From NCBI GenBank assembly GCA_014378155.1, contig JACMOF010000326.1, positions 1-12,317 on the forward strand: DNA of 12,317 bases. Reading direction: 5' to 3'. The position numbers and the translations under genes were made by a program. The DNA is from Caulobacter sp. (GTDB lineage: Bacteria > Pseudomonadota > Alphaproteobacteria > Caulobacterales > Caulobacteraceae). Under the pieces are notes generated by a model that did not search any database, was not told the origin of the DNA, and worked only from the letters and a program-made list of their open reading frames with translations. Shown here in pieces: positions 6,108 to 12,317 of this stretch. How positions within the stretch are numbered: position 1 is the stretch's first letter; every line of letters starts with the position of its first letter.

Positions 6108-8327
6108 ATGACAAATACCATCGACACCCAGACCGCAATCGACACCCGGTCCGGCGGCGGCGGCGAGCCGCTCGACATCCAGCGCCTGTTCTCGGTCTTC
6201 CGCCGGCGAATGAAGCTTTTCGCCGCCGTTGCGATCGTGGTCGCCCTCTGCGTGATGGTCGTCATGCTGCGTCAAACGCCGGCCTACACAGCCAGCGCTA
6301 GCGTCCAGATCAATACGCGCACGGCGCGGGTGGTCGAGTCCCAAGCGGTTCTGTCAAACCTGAACGCCGATACGAGCGTGGTGGACACCGAAGTCGAGGC
6401 GCTCAAGTCACCCGAACTCGTCGCCGCTGTGGTTGACACCCTCCATCTTGAACGGGATCCCGAGTTCAACACCCGCCTGGCTCCGCCTGGAACGGTCCAG
6501 ACCTTGAAACGGCTGGTGGGTCTCGGTCACGCCGACCCCGTTCCCAGCACGCCAGCCGAACGCGAAGCGGAGCGGCAGGCGGTCATCGACGCGGTCGGTA
6601 TGGGGCTGAAGGTGCGGCGCGTCGGCCTGACCTATTCCATGAATATCAGCTTCACCTCCCAGAAGCCGGTGAACGCCGCGCGGATCGCCAACGCCTTCGC
6701 CGACCATTATCTTTCCGGCCAGCTCCAGCAGAAATTCGACGCGACACGGCAGGCCAACACCTTCCTGAACACCCGCCTCGAAGAACTTCGGCGTCAGGTG
6801 CAGGACGCGGACGCGGCGGTGTCGAACTATCGGGTCGCCAACAATCTTCTGAGCTCGCAAGGCACGACCCTGACGGAACAGGAAATTTCCGCCTACAACC
6901 AGCAGCTTGCGACAGTCAAGGCGCAGGAGGCCGAGGAACGGGCCCGTCTTCGCACTGCGCGGTCGCAACTGGCGGCGGGGTCCAACGGCGACGACGTCGG
7001 CGAGGCGCTCGACTCGACGGTGATCCAGCAGCTTCGGGCCCAGCGGGCCGGCATCAGCGGTCGTGTCGCCGAAATGACCAGCCGGTACGGCCCCCGCCAC
7101 CCCGATATCATCCGGGCGCAGAGGGAGCTTTCAGACATCGACGGCCAGATTCAGGCCGAGATTCGCCGCATCGTCTCCAATCTGGAAGCGCGCGTGCAGG
7201 TCGCCAACGAGCGCACCGCCTCGGTCGCCGCGAGCCTGGGCAGCGCCCGTGGCACCCTGGCGGTCAACAGCACGGCGTCGGTCCGGCTAAAGGAGCTGGA
7301 AGGCAACGCCGAGTCCGTTCGGACGATCTATCAAAGTTATCTGGACCGGTTCAAGGAAACCGGCGCCCAGGAAGGCGCCGAACAGGCCGACGCCCGGATC
7401 GTCGCCCGCGCGTCCATTCCGACCGAGCCTAGCTCGCCCAATGTCATGCTCAACGTCGCCATCAGCCTCGTGTTGGGCATGGCCGCTGGCCTCGCCGCCG
7501 TCATCCTGGCGGAAATGATGGACGCCGGTCTGGCGACCTCGGAAGAGGTCGAACGCAAGCTGGGGCTGCCCGCGATCGGCTCGATCCCCCTGATGTCCTC
7601 GGTAGCGGAAGGTTCCGACAAGAACGCCAACCCGATCGACTTCGTGCTGATGAAACCCCTGTCGGGCTTCGCCGAGGCGTTTCGATCGCTGCGGACGTCG
7701 ATCACCTATTCGGTCAGCGGACAGGCCGGCAAAGTCGTAGTTCTGACCTCAGCCCTTCCGGCCGAAGGCAAAACCACGACGTCGATCGGCCTGGCCCGGG
7801 TTGCGGCCCAAGCTGGCAGTCGAGTCGTCCTGCTGGACTGCGACCTGCGTCGCCGGTCGGTCACGCGCGCGCTCGGCATCGCCGTCGACGACGGCCTGAT
7901 CGAGCTTCTCCACGGTTCGACAACGCTTGAGCAGGCCTTGACCCTAGACCAGGCGTCCGGCTGCTACGTTCTGCCGCTCACCCATACGACCTCTTCGACG
8001 GAGGATATCTTCGGCTCCCCGGCCATGGACCAGCTGCTCAAACAGCTGCGGACCTCGTTTGACCTCGTTTTGCTCGACACCGCTCCCGTTCTGGCCCTGG
8101 CCGACACCCGTATCCTGGCGAACAAGGCCGACATGGTGGTGCTGCTCGCGCGGTGGCGCAAAACGCCGGCGCGGGCGATCAACAATGCCGTCAAGATGCT
8201 GCAGCAGTCCGGCGCCCACATCGCCGGGGTGGCGCTGACCCAGGTCGATATGAACGCCCAGTCCAAACACGGCTACGGCGACGCCGGCTACTACTACGAG
8301 GACTACAAGAAATATTACGCCAGCTGA
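6108..8327 (+). CDS. Wzc/ExoP-like polysaccharide co-polymerase and tyrosine autokinase
   Basis: This 739-residue inner-membrane protein has the full PCP-2a layout. A cytoplasmic N-terminus leads to membrane segment 1 at about 38-54. A periplasmic Wzz-type domain follows, with long coiled-coil stretches (about 205-290 and 305-380) and a GNVR-like segment, GNAESVRTIYQSYLDRF at 399-415. Membrane segment 2 lies at about 447-470, after the proline-containing PTEPSSPN. The cytoplasmic BY-kinase domain has Walker A SALPAEGKTT (548-557), Walker A' VVLLDCDLRR (573-582) and Walker B FDLVLLDTAP (651-660), then a tail with Tyr723, 728, 729, 730, 733, 736 and 737. Relatives set chain length and gate polymerisation and export of Wzy-dependent polysaccharides through cycles of tail phosphorylation. 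Kinase and co-polymerase are fused, as in proteobacterial Wzc and rhizobial ExoP. No strong Shine-Dalgarno sequence precedes the ATG. No Wzb-like phosphatase is nearby. Confidence 0.95.
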   Translation: MTNTIDTQTAIDTRSGGGGEPLDIQRLFSVFRRRMKLFAAVAIVVALCVMVVMLRQTPAYTASASVQINTRTARVVESQAVLSNLNADTSVVDTEVEALKSPELVAAVVDTLHLERDPEFNTRLAPPGTVQTLKRLVGLGHADPVPSTPAEREAERQAVIDAVGMGLKVRRVGLTYSMNISFTSQKPVNAARIANAFADHYLSGQLQQKFDATRQANTFLNTRLEELRRQVQDADAAVSNYRVANNLLSSQGTTLTEQEISAYNQQLATVKAQEAEERARLRTARSQLAAGSNGDDVGEALDSTVIQQLRAQRAGISGRVAEMTSRYGPRHPDIIRAQRELSDIDGQIQAEIRRIVSNLEARVQVANERTASVAASLGSARGTLAVNSTASVRLKELEGNAESVRTIYQSYLDRFKETGAQEGAEQADARIVARASIPTEPSSPNVMLNVAISLVLGMAAGLAAVILAEMMDAGLATSEEVERKLGLPAIGSIPLMSSVAEGSDKNANPIDFVLMKPLSGFAEAFRSLRTSITYSVSGQAGKVVVLTSALPAEGKTTTSIGLARVAAQAGSRVVLLDCDLRRRSVTRALGIAVDDGLIELLHGSTTLEQALTLDQASGCYVLPLTHTTSSTEDIFGSPAMDQLLKQLRTSFDLVLLDTAPVLALADTRILANKADMVVLLARWRKTPARAINNAVKMLQQSGAHIAGVALTQVDMNAQSKHGYGDAGYYYEDYKKYYAS
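8051..8070 (+). repeat. 10-bp perfect tandem duplication inside wzc-like gene
   Basis: GACCTCGTTT occurs twice in direct succession, spanning codons Arg648-Leu655, at and just before Walker B. The unit is not a multiple of three, so gain or loss of one copy would shift the frame and remove the second half of Walker B and the tyrosine tail. Confidence 0.6.
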
Positions 8328-8360
8328 TCCGGTTCCGATCCGTCCTCAGCGGCGGATCAG
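8324..8360 (+). terminator. Hairpins at the end of the wzc-like gene (weak terminator or attenuator)
   Basis: CTGATCCG (8324-8331, containing the wzc stop codon) can pair perfectly with CGGATCAG (8353-8360). A second copy, GATCCGTC (8337-8344), can instead pair with GGCGGATC (8351-8358) as an 8-bp stem including one G-U pair, with a 6-nt loop. The two stems compete for the same 3' arm. No U-run follows, so strong factor-independent termination is unlikely. mRNA 3'-end protection or partial termination ahead of the rhamnose genes is possible. Confidence 0.35.
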
Positions 8361-8471
8361 TCACCTGCGCGCGAGCGGGCCGCGTGTCCGCCGCAGTGGA
8401 ACAGTGGTTGCCCGTCGCAGGTCCGGGCTGGTCCCTTCTCGCCTTGCTGCACTGCACACAAGTCGGTAATC
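8328..8471 (+). other. Intergenic region between wzc-like gene and rfbC
   Basis: This 144-nt gap holds the competing hairpins at its left end. The remainder is GC-rich with no convincing promoter. A TTGCTG near 8444 has no good -10 partner. The rhamnose genes may be read from the wzc promoter or from one I cannot recognise. Confidence 0.3.
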
Positions 8472-9065
8472 ATGGCGCGTCAGAGGGGTCTTGATATGGT
8501 TGGCGTAACACTGTTGCGGCCGAAGAGATTCGGCGACGCCCGGGGCTGGTTCACGGAAACCTATTCCGAAACAGCCGCCGCCGCCGCCGGGATCACGGAT
8601 CGCTTCGTGCAGGATAACCAGTCCTTCTCGGCGTTCGAGGGCACAATCCGCGGCATCCACTACCAGAAGCCTCCCCACGCCCAGGCCAAGCTGGTGCGCT
8701 GTGTTCGCGGGTCGATCATGGACTACGCCGTCGACCTGAGACGGGGGTCGCCGACCTACGGCCGACATATCGCGGCCAAATTGACCGCCGAAAGCGGGGA
8801 GCAGCTTTATGTCCCAGTCGGCTTCGGCCACGCCTTCGTCACCCTTGGGCCCGATGTCGAGGTGGCCTATAAGGTGACCGATGTCTATGCTCCGGACTGT
8901 GACGGCGGGATCCTGTGGTCTTGCCCGACGATCGCCATTGACTGGCCCCTGCCTGCTTCCGGACCGGTCCTATCGGACAAGGACAACCGTCTGCCCCCCC
9001 TGGCCCAGTTCAACAGCCCGTTCGATTACGACGGCCGGCCGCTTGAGCCCTTCCCCGCGCTGTGA
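8472..9065 (+). CDS. rfbC: dTDP-4-dehydrorhamnose 3,5-epimerase
   Basis: RfbC/RmlC converts dTDP-4-dehydro-6-deoxy-glucose to dTDP-4-dehydro-L-rhamnose by epimerising C3 and C5, the third step of dTDP-L-rhamnose synthesis. The 197-residue cupin protein shows [15 protein letters not shown] (17-31), [19 protein letters not shown] (47-65, with His63 as the likely catalytic base), [11 protein letters not shown] (113-123) and VAYKVTD (131-137, with Tyr133 the conserved tyrosine). Two starts compete. The ATG at 8472 puts the conserved residues where the family usually has them but lacks a Shine-Dalgarno sequence. The ATG at 8496 has AGAGGGG upstream but would trim the N-terminal strand to 189 residues. 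I kept 8472, with moderate confidence in the exact start. The stop is followed 11 nt later by the rfbB ATG. Confidence 0.95.
   Translation: MARQRGLDMVGVTLLRPKRFGDARGWFTETYSETAAAAAGITDRFVQDNQSFSAFEGTIRGIHYQKPPHAQAKLVRCVRGSIMDYAVDLRRGSPTYGRHIAAKLTAESGEQLYVPVGFGHAFVTLGPDVEVAYKVTDVYAPDCDGGILWSCPTIAIDWPLPASGPVLSDKDNRLPPLAQFNSPFDYDGRPLEPFPAL
8482..8488 (+). promoter_or_regulatory. Possible ribosome binding site for an internal rfbC start
   Basis: AGAGGGG lies 7 nt before the in-frame ATG at 8496 and is the only good Shine-Dalgarno match near the rfbC start. It leaves open that translation begins at 8496 rather than 8472. Confidence 0.4.
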
Positions 9066-9068
9066 GGA
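9064..9068 (+). promoter_or_regulatory. Ribosome binding site of rfbB
   Basis: GAGGA overlaps the rfbC stop codon and lies 8 nt before the ATG at 9077. It favours that ATG over the GTG at 9062, which would add only MRKTR. Confidence 0.6.
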
Positions 9069-9076
9069 AAACCAGA

Positions 9077-10135
9077 ATGCGAATTCTTGTCACCGGCGGC
9101 GCCGGATTCATCGGCTCGGCCCTTGTTCGTCGCCTGATCGAACACACCGACCACGAAGTCCTGGTCTTCGACAAGCTGACCTACGCTGGCGTGCTGAGCT
9201 CGCTCGAACCGGTGGCCGCCAGCAATCGCTACAGCTTCGTCCAGGCCGACATCTGCGACGCCGATGCGGTTTCCAAAGCCTTGCATGCGTTCAAGCCCGA
9301 CGTCGTCGCCCACCTCGCCGCCGAGAGCCATGTCGACCGTTCGATCGACGGGCCGGGCGAGTTCATCCAGACCAATATGGTGGGCACCTTCGTCATGCTG
9401 AACCAGACCCTCGGCTATTGGCGTGATCTGCCGGACGCCGACAAGGCCGCCTTCCGGTTCCACCATATCTCGACCGACGAGGTCTTCGGCTCCCTGGGCG
9501 AGGACGGCTTCTTCAGCGAGACAACCCCCTACGATCCGCGCTCGCCCTATTCGGCGTCCAAGGCCGGGTCGGACCATCTGGTTCGCGCCTGGGGCCACAC
9601 CTACGGCCTGCCTGTTCTGGTGACCAACTGCTCCAACAACTACGGCCCCTATCATTTCCCCGAGAAACTGATCCCGCTGATTATCATCCGGGCGCTGAAC
9701 GGCGAGCCCCTGCCGGTCTACGGCGACGGCTCCAATGTGCGTGACTGGCTGTTCGTCGACGACCACGCCCGCGCCCTGCAGGCGGTGTTCGAGACCGGCG
9801 CGCCCGGCGAGACCTACAACGTCGGCGGCAACGCCGAGAAACAGAACATCGAGGTGGTCACGACCATCTGCGCGATCCTGGATCGCCTGCGGCCCAAGGC
9901 CAACGGCCAGTACGCCGACCAGATCACCTATGTGACCGACCGTCCTGGCCACGATCAGCGCTACGCCATCGACGCATCGAAGATTCGCGCCGATCTGGAC
10001 TGGACCCCGTCCGTGACCTTCGAACAGGGCATTGAACAGACTGTGGCCTGGTATCTGGGCAACCAGTCCTGGTGGCAGGACATCCTCGACGCTCGGTATT
10101 CGACCCAACGTCTGGGTGTCGCTGCGAATGGCTGA
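9077..10135 (+). CDS. rfbB: dTDP-glucose 4,6-dehydratase
   Basis: RfbB/RmlB removes water from dTDP-glucose to give dTDP-4-dehydro-6-deoxy-glucose, using bound NAD, the second step of dTDP-L-rhamnose synthesis. The 352-residue protein is an extended short-chain dehydrogenase. It has the Rossmann motif GGAGFIGS (7-14), [12 protein letters not shown] (79-90), the catalytic HISTDEVFG (130-138, with Thr133, Asp134 and Glu135) and YSASK (158-162), followed by [18 protein letters not shown] (183-200), typical of dTDP-glucose dehydratases. Length is normal and no key residue is missing. The ATG at 9077 was chosen for its GAGGA site. The gene's end overlaps the rfbD start by 8 nt. It is cytoplasmic and part of the rfbCBDA transcription unit. 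Confidence 0.96.
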   Translation: MRILVTGGAGFIGSALVRRLIEHTDHEVLVFDKLTYAGVLSSLEPVAASNRYSFVQADICDADAVSKALHAFKPDVVAHLAAESHVDRSIDGPGEFIQTNMVGTFVMLNQTLGYWRDLPDADKAAFRFHHISTDEVFGSLGEDGFFSETTPYDPRSPYSASKAGSDHLVRAWGHTYGLPVLVTNCSNNYGPYHFPEKLIPLIIIRALNGEPLPVYGDGSNVRDWLFVDDHARALQAVFETGAPGETYNVGGNAEKQNIEVVTTICAILDRLRPKANGQYADQITYVTDRPGHDQRYAIDASKIRADLDWTPSVTFEQGIEQTVAWYLGNQSWWQDILDARYSTQRLGVAANG

Positions 10136-11030
10136 CCCGGTCCACATTCTGATCACCGGCGGCGCCGGCCAGGTGGGGCGTGAGCTTCTGGCCGCCGCCT
10201 GGCCCGAAGGCGTGGTCCTCCACGCGCCGGCGCGAGCCGAGTTGGACCTGAGCGACCCCGCCTCGGTTAGGGCCGTCTTCGCCGTCACGCCCTTCGCGGC
10301 CGTGATCAACGCCGGCGCGCACACCGCTGTCGACAAGGCCGAGACTGAGGTCGCCGCCGCCTTCGCCGCCAACGCCATGGGCCCCGCGGTCCTGGCCGAC
10401 GCCACGCGCGAGGCCGGTATCCCCCTGATCCAGGTCTCGACCGACTATGTGTTCGACGGCTCCAAGGACGGGTTCTACCTCGAGACCGATCCGGTCGGGC
10501 CGCTGGGCGTCTACGGCGCCTCCAAGCTCGCCGGCGAACTGGCGGTGCGCAGCGGCAATCCCCGTTCGGTCGTGTTGCGCACGGCCTGGGTGTTGAGCAT
10601 CCATCGCGCCAACTTCCTCAAGACCATGCTGCGGCTTGCGGTCGACCGACCTGCGCTGCGGGTCGTTGAGGATCAGGTCGGCTGTCCGACCTCGGCGCAC
10701 GATATCGCCGACGTGCTCAAAACCCTTACCGTGGCGATGATCGCGAACGCCGACGCCCCTAGCGGCGTCTATCACTTCGTCAACGCCGGCGAGACGAGCT
10801 GGGCCGGGCTCGCGCGCGAGGTATTCGCGCTGAGCGCCGCAGTCGGCGGGCCGTCGGCTTCGGTCGAGGGCATCGCCTCATGCGAATACCCGACCCAGGC
10901 GCGACGCCCGTCCAACTCGCGTTTGTCGACCGACAAACTGACGCGCGATTACAAGATTGCGCCCCGCCTCTGGCAGGCCGCGGTCGCCGAGATCGTCGCC
11001 GACCTACACGCCGAAAGGGCATCCGCATGA
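10128..11030 (+). CDS. rfbD: dTDP-4-dehydrorhamnose reductase
   Basis: RfbD/RmlD reduces dTDP-4-dehydro-L-rhamnose to dTDP-L-rhamnose with NAD(P)H, the last step of the pathway. The 300-residue protein begins [20 protein letters not shown], carrying the nucleotide-binding motif GGAGQVG (11-17). [13 protein letters not shown] lies at 60-72, VSTDYVFDG at 103-111 and the catalytic YGASK at 129-133, all standard for RmlD. The frame is open upstream to 10032, but that stretch lies inside rfbB and reads as out-of-frame sequence. The ATG at 10128 matches the family N-terminus. It lies 8 nt inside the end of rfbB and has no obvious Shine-Dalgarno sequence, so coupling to rfbB translation is likely. 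Its own stop overlaps the rfbA ATG as ATGA. Confidence 0.96.
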   Translation: MADPVHILITGGAGQVGRELLAAAWPEGVVLHAPARAELDLSDPASVRAVFAVTPFAAVINAGAHTAVDKAETEVAAAFAANAMGPAVLADATREAGIPLIQVSTDYVFDGSKDGFYLETDPVGPLGVYGASKLAGELAVRSGNPRSVVLRTAWVLSIHRANFLKTMLRLAVDRPALRVVEDQVGCPTSAHDIADVLKTLTVAMIANADAPSGVYHFVNAGETSWAGLAREVFALSAAVGGPSASVEGIASCEYPTQARRPSNSRLSTDKLTRDYKIAPRLWQAAVAEIVADLHAERASA

Positions 11031-11908
11031 AGGGCATCATCCTGGCCGGAGGATCGGGCACGCGCCTGCATCCCATGACCCTTGTCACGTCCAAACAGCT
11101 GATGCCGGTCTACGACAAGCCGATGATCTACTATCCGCTGTCGACCCTGATGCTGGCCGGCATCCGCGAAGTGCTGATCATCTCGACGCCGCGCGACGTT
11201 CCCAGCTTCCAGGCCCTGCTGGGCGACGGTTCGCAGTGGGGGATGGAGATCCAGTACGCCGTCCAGCCCAGCCCCGACGGACTGGCCCAGGCCTACATCA
11301 TTGGCGCGGAGTTCGTCGGCGGCAGCCCCTCGGCCCTGATCCTGGGCGACAACATCTACTACGGCCACGGCATCATCGACCTGTTCACCAGCGCCATGAC
11401 GCGGACGCAAGGCGCCACCGTCTTCGCCTATCACGTGGCCGACCCCGAACGGTACGGCGTGGTCGAGTTCGACAAGTCAATGCGAGCACTGTCGATCGAG
11501 GAGAAGCCGGCCGATCCCAAGTCCAACTGGGCGGTGACGGGCCTTTATTTCTACGACAGCAGCGTGGTCGACATCGCCCGCGATCTGAAGCCCTCCCCGC
11601 GCGGCGAGCTCGAGATCACCGACGTCAACCGGATCTATCTGGAACAGGGCACTCTATCGGTTGAGATCATGGGCCGCGGCTACGCCTGGCTGGACACTGG
11701 AACACCTGACAGTCTGATCGAGGCCGCCGAGTTCGTGCGCGTACTCGAGAAGCGCCAGGGCTTCAAGATCGCCTGTCCCGAGGAGGTGGCTTTCAACAAG
11801 GGGTTCATCGGCGCCGACCAGCTCGAGGCGCTCGCCGCAAAGCTCGGCAAGTCGGACTATGGAAAATATCTACGCAACAGCGTCCTGGCCCAGGCAAGGA
11901 CCGATTGA
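11027..11908 (+). CDS. rfbA: Glucose-1-phosphate thymidylyltransferase
   Basis: RfbA/RmlA joins glucose-1-phosphate and dTTP to give dTDP-glucose and pyrophosphate, the first and usually feedback-inhibited step toward dTDP-L-rhamnose. The 293-residue protein begins [18 protein letters not shown] with the nucleotidyltransferase signature GGSGTRL (8-14). [20 protein letters not shown] follows at 22-41, with [10 protein letters not shown] (81-90) and LGDNIYYG (106-113). Further on are YGVVEFD, EEKP, TGLYFYD and the [10 protein letters not shown] segment typical of RmlA. Length is normal. The ATG overlaps the rfbD stop as ATGA, with AAAGGG about 8 nt upstream. The frame is open back to 10880, but that part is shadow of rfbD. 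The stop TGA shares one base with the next gene's ATG. Confidence 0.97.
   Translation: MKGIILAGGSGTRLHPMTLVTSKQLMPVYDKPMIYYPLSTLMLAGIREVLIISTPRDVPSFQALLGDGSQWGMEIQYAVQPSPDGLAQAYIIGAEFVGGSPSALILGDNIYYGHGIIDLFTSAMTRTQGATVFAYHVADPERYGVVEFDKSMRALSIEEKPADPKSNWAVTGLYFYDSSVVDIARDLKPSPRGELEITDVNRIYLEQGTLSVEIMGRGYAWLDTGTPDSLIEAAEFVRVLEKRQGFKIACPEEVAFNKGFIGADQLEALAAKLGKSDYGKYLRNSVLAQARTD
11896..11900 (+). promoter_or_regulatory. Ribosome binding site of the DUF1972 glycosyltransferase
   Basis: AAGGA inside the last codons of rfbA lies 7 nt before the ATG at 11908. It supports this start, which is further supported by the family-typical N-terminus. Confidence 0.6.
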
Positions 11909-12317
11909 TGTCTGCAGAGCGCTCGGTCTACATCCTTGGCACGCGCGGCGTGCCGGCGGCGCACGGCGGGTTCGAAACCTTCGCCCAGCGCTTCGCCCTG
12001 CACATGCGCGACAAGGGCTGGGCCGTCACCGTTTACTGTCAGGCCGACTCAGGTCCGGCGGGTCCGACGATCGACGACTGGCAGGGCATCCGGCGGGTCA
12101 CGTTCGTGGCGGACGCTGGCGCCACCGGGACGATGAAATTCGACTGGGCCTGCACGATGCACGCCATGAAGGAACGAGGCGTGATGCTCGTTCTCGGCTA
12201 CAACACCGCCCTGTTCAGCGCCCTGCTTCGCCTGACGGGCAATCCCCTTCTGATGAACATGGACGGCATCGAGTGGAAGCGCGCCAAATGGCCGTGGCAC
12301 GGGCGCATCTGGCTCTA
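11908..12317 (+). CDS. DUF1972-type glycosyltransferase, probable rhamnosyltransferase (3' end cut off)
   Basis: The window holds the first 136 codons, and the frame is still open at the last base. The product begins [20 protein letters not shown] and continues GFETFAQRFA. This GTRG(V/I)PA-x-x-GGFETFA motif is the hallmark of the N-terminal DUF1972 domain of Cps2T/WchF-like glycosyltransferases. LGYNTALFSALLRL (about 97-110) and MNMDGIEWKRAKW (about 117-129) also match that domain. In characterised streptococcal relatives the enzyme adds L-rhamnose to a lipid-linked glucose. Its start shares one base with the rfbA stop, so it is probably co-transcribed with the genes making its likely donor, dTDP-rhamnose. 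The catalytic C-terminal GT4-type domain lies outside the window, so donor and linkage are inferred. Confidence 0.85.
   Translation, partial: MSAERSVYILGTRGVPAAHGGFETFAQRFALHMRDKGWAVTVYCQADSGPAGPTIDDWQGIRRVTFVADAGATGTMKFDWACTMHAMKERGVMLVLGYNTALFSALLRLTGNPLLMNMDGIEWKRAKWPWHGRIWL

Noticed and set aside
9026..10405. Minus-strand open frame of 459 codons across rfbB and rfbD
   Set aside because: It is antisense to two well-conserved enzymes and has a low-complexity Gly/Val/Asp-rich composition.

Overview
The window is GC-rich, gene-dense DNA with very high GC at third codon positions. It carries most of an exopolysaccharide (EPS) or surface-polysaccharide locus. The ExoP-type co-polymerase with a fused kinase, the PssD/PssE split glycosyltransferase and the codon use suggest an alphaproteobacterium, plausibly of the Caulobacterales (Brevundimonas, Caulobacter or Phenylobacterium type). 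That placement is inference from family resemblance, not a database match. I see no tRNA, rRNA, CRISPR array, transposase, integrase or prophage gene.

Layout. (1) At 35-1303 on + is a multi-spanning membrane protein resembling Wzx/MATE-type polysaccharide exporters. Its start may lie before the window. (2) Convergent with it, ending 5 nt away, is a minus-strand run. In transcription order it holds a large membrane-anchored beta-propeller protein resembling GH74 glycoside hydrolases (5889-3466), then after 146 nt pssD-like (3319-2864), pssE-like (2867-2373) and an acyltransferase-3 membrane protein (2376-1309). The last three are joined by TTGA and ATGA stop/start overlaps. (3) A 218-nt AT-richer divergent region separates this run from the plus-strand genes. 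(4) On + lies a Wzc/ExoP-like co-polymerase and tyrosine autokinase (6108-8327). After a 144-nt gap with hairpins come the four dTDP-L-rhamnose genes in the order rfbC, rfbB, rfbD, rfbA (8472-11908), then the first 136 codons of a DUF1972-type, probable rhamnosyltransferase, cut by the window end.

How they fit together. RfbA, RfbB, RfbC and RfbD make dTDP-L-rhamnose from glucose-1-phosphate. The DUF1972 protein probably transfers rhamnose to a lipid-linked repeat unit, and PssD/PssE add another sugar, often glucuronic acid in characterised relatives. The acyltransferase may decorate the unit, the Wzx-like protein may flip it, and the Wzc/ExoP protein controls polymerisation and export. The GH74-like protein is the least expected member and could trim or process the polymer. 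No Wzy polymerase, Wza outer-membrane exporter, priming glycosyltransferase or Wzb phosphatase is visible, so the locus probably continues beyond the window.

Nothing here amounts to a clearly new system. The GH74-like protein in an EPS locus is the best candidate for unexplored biology.
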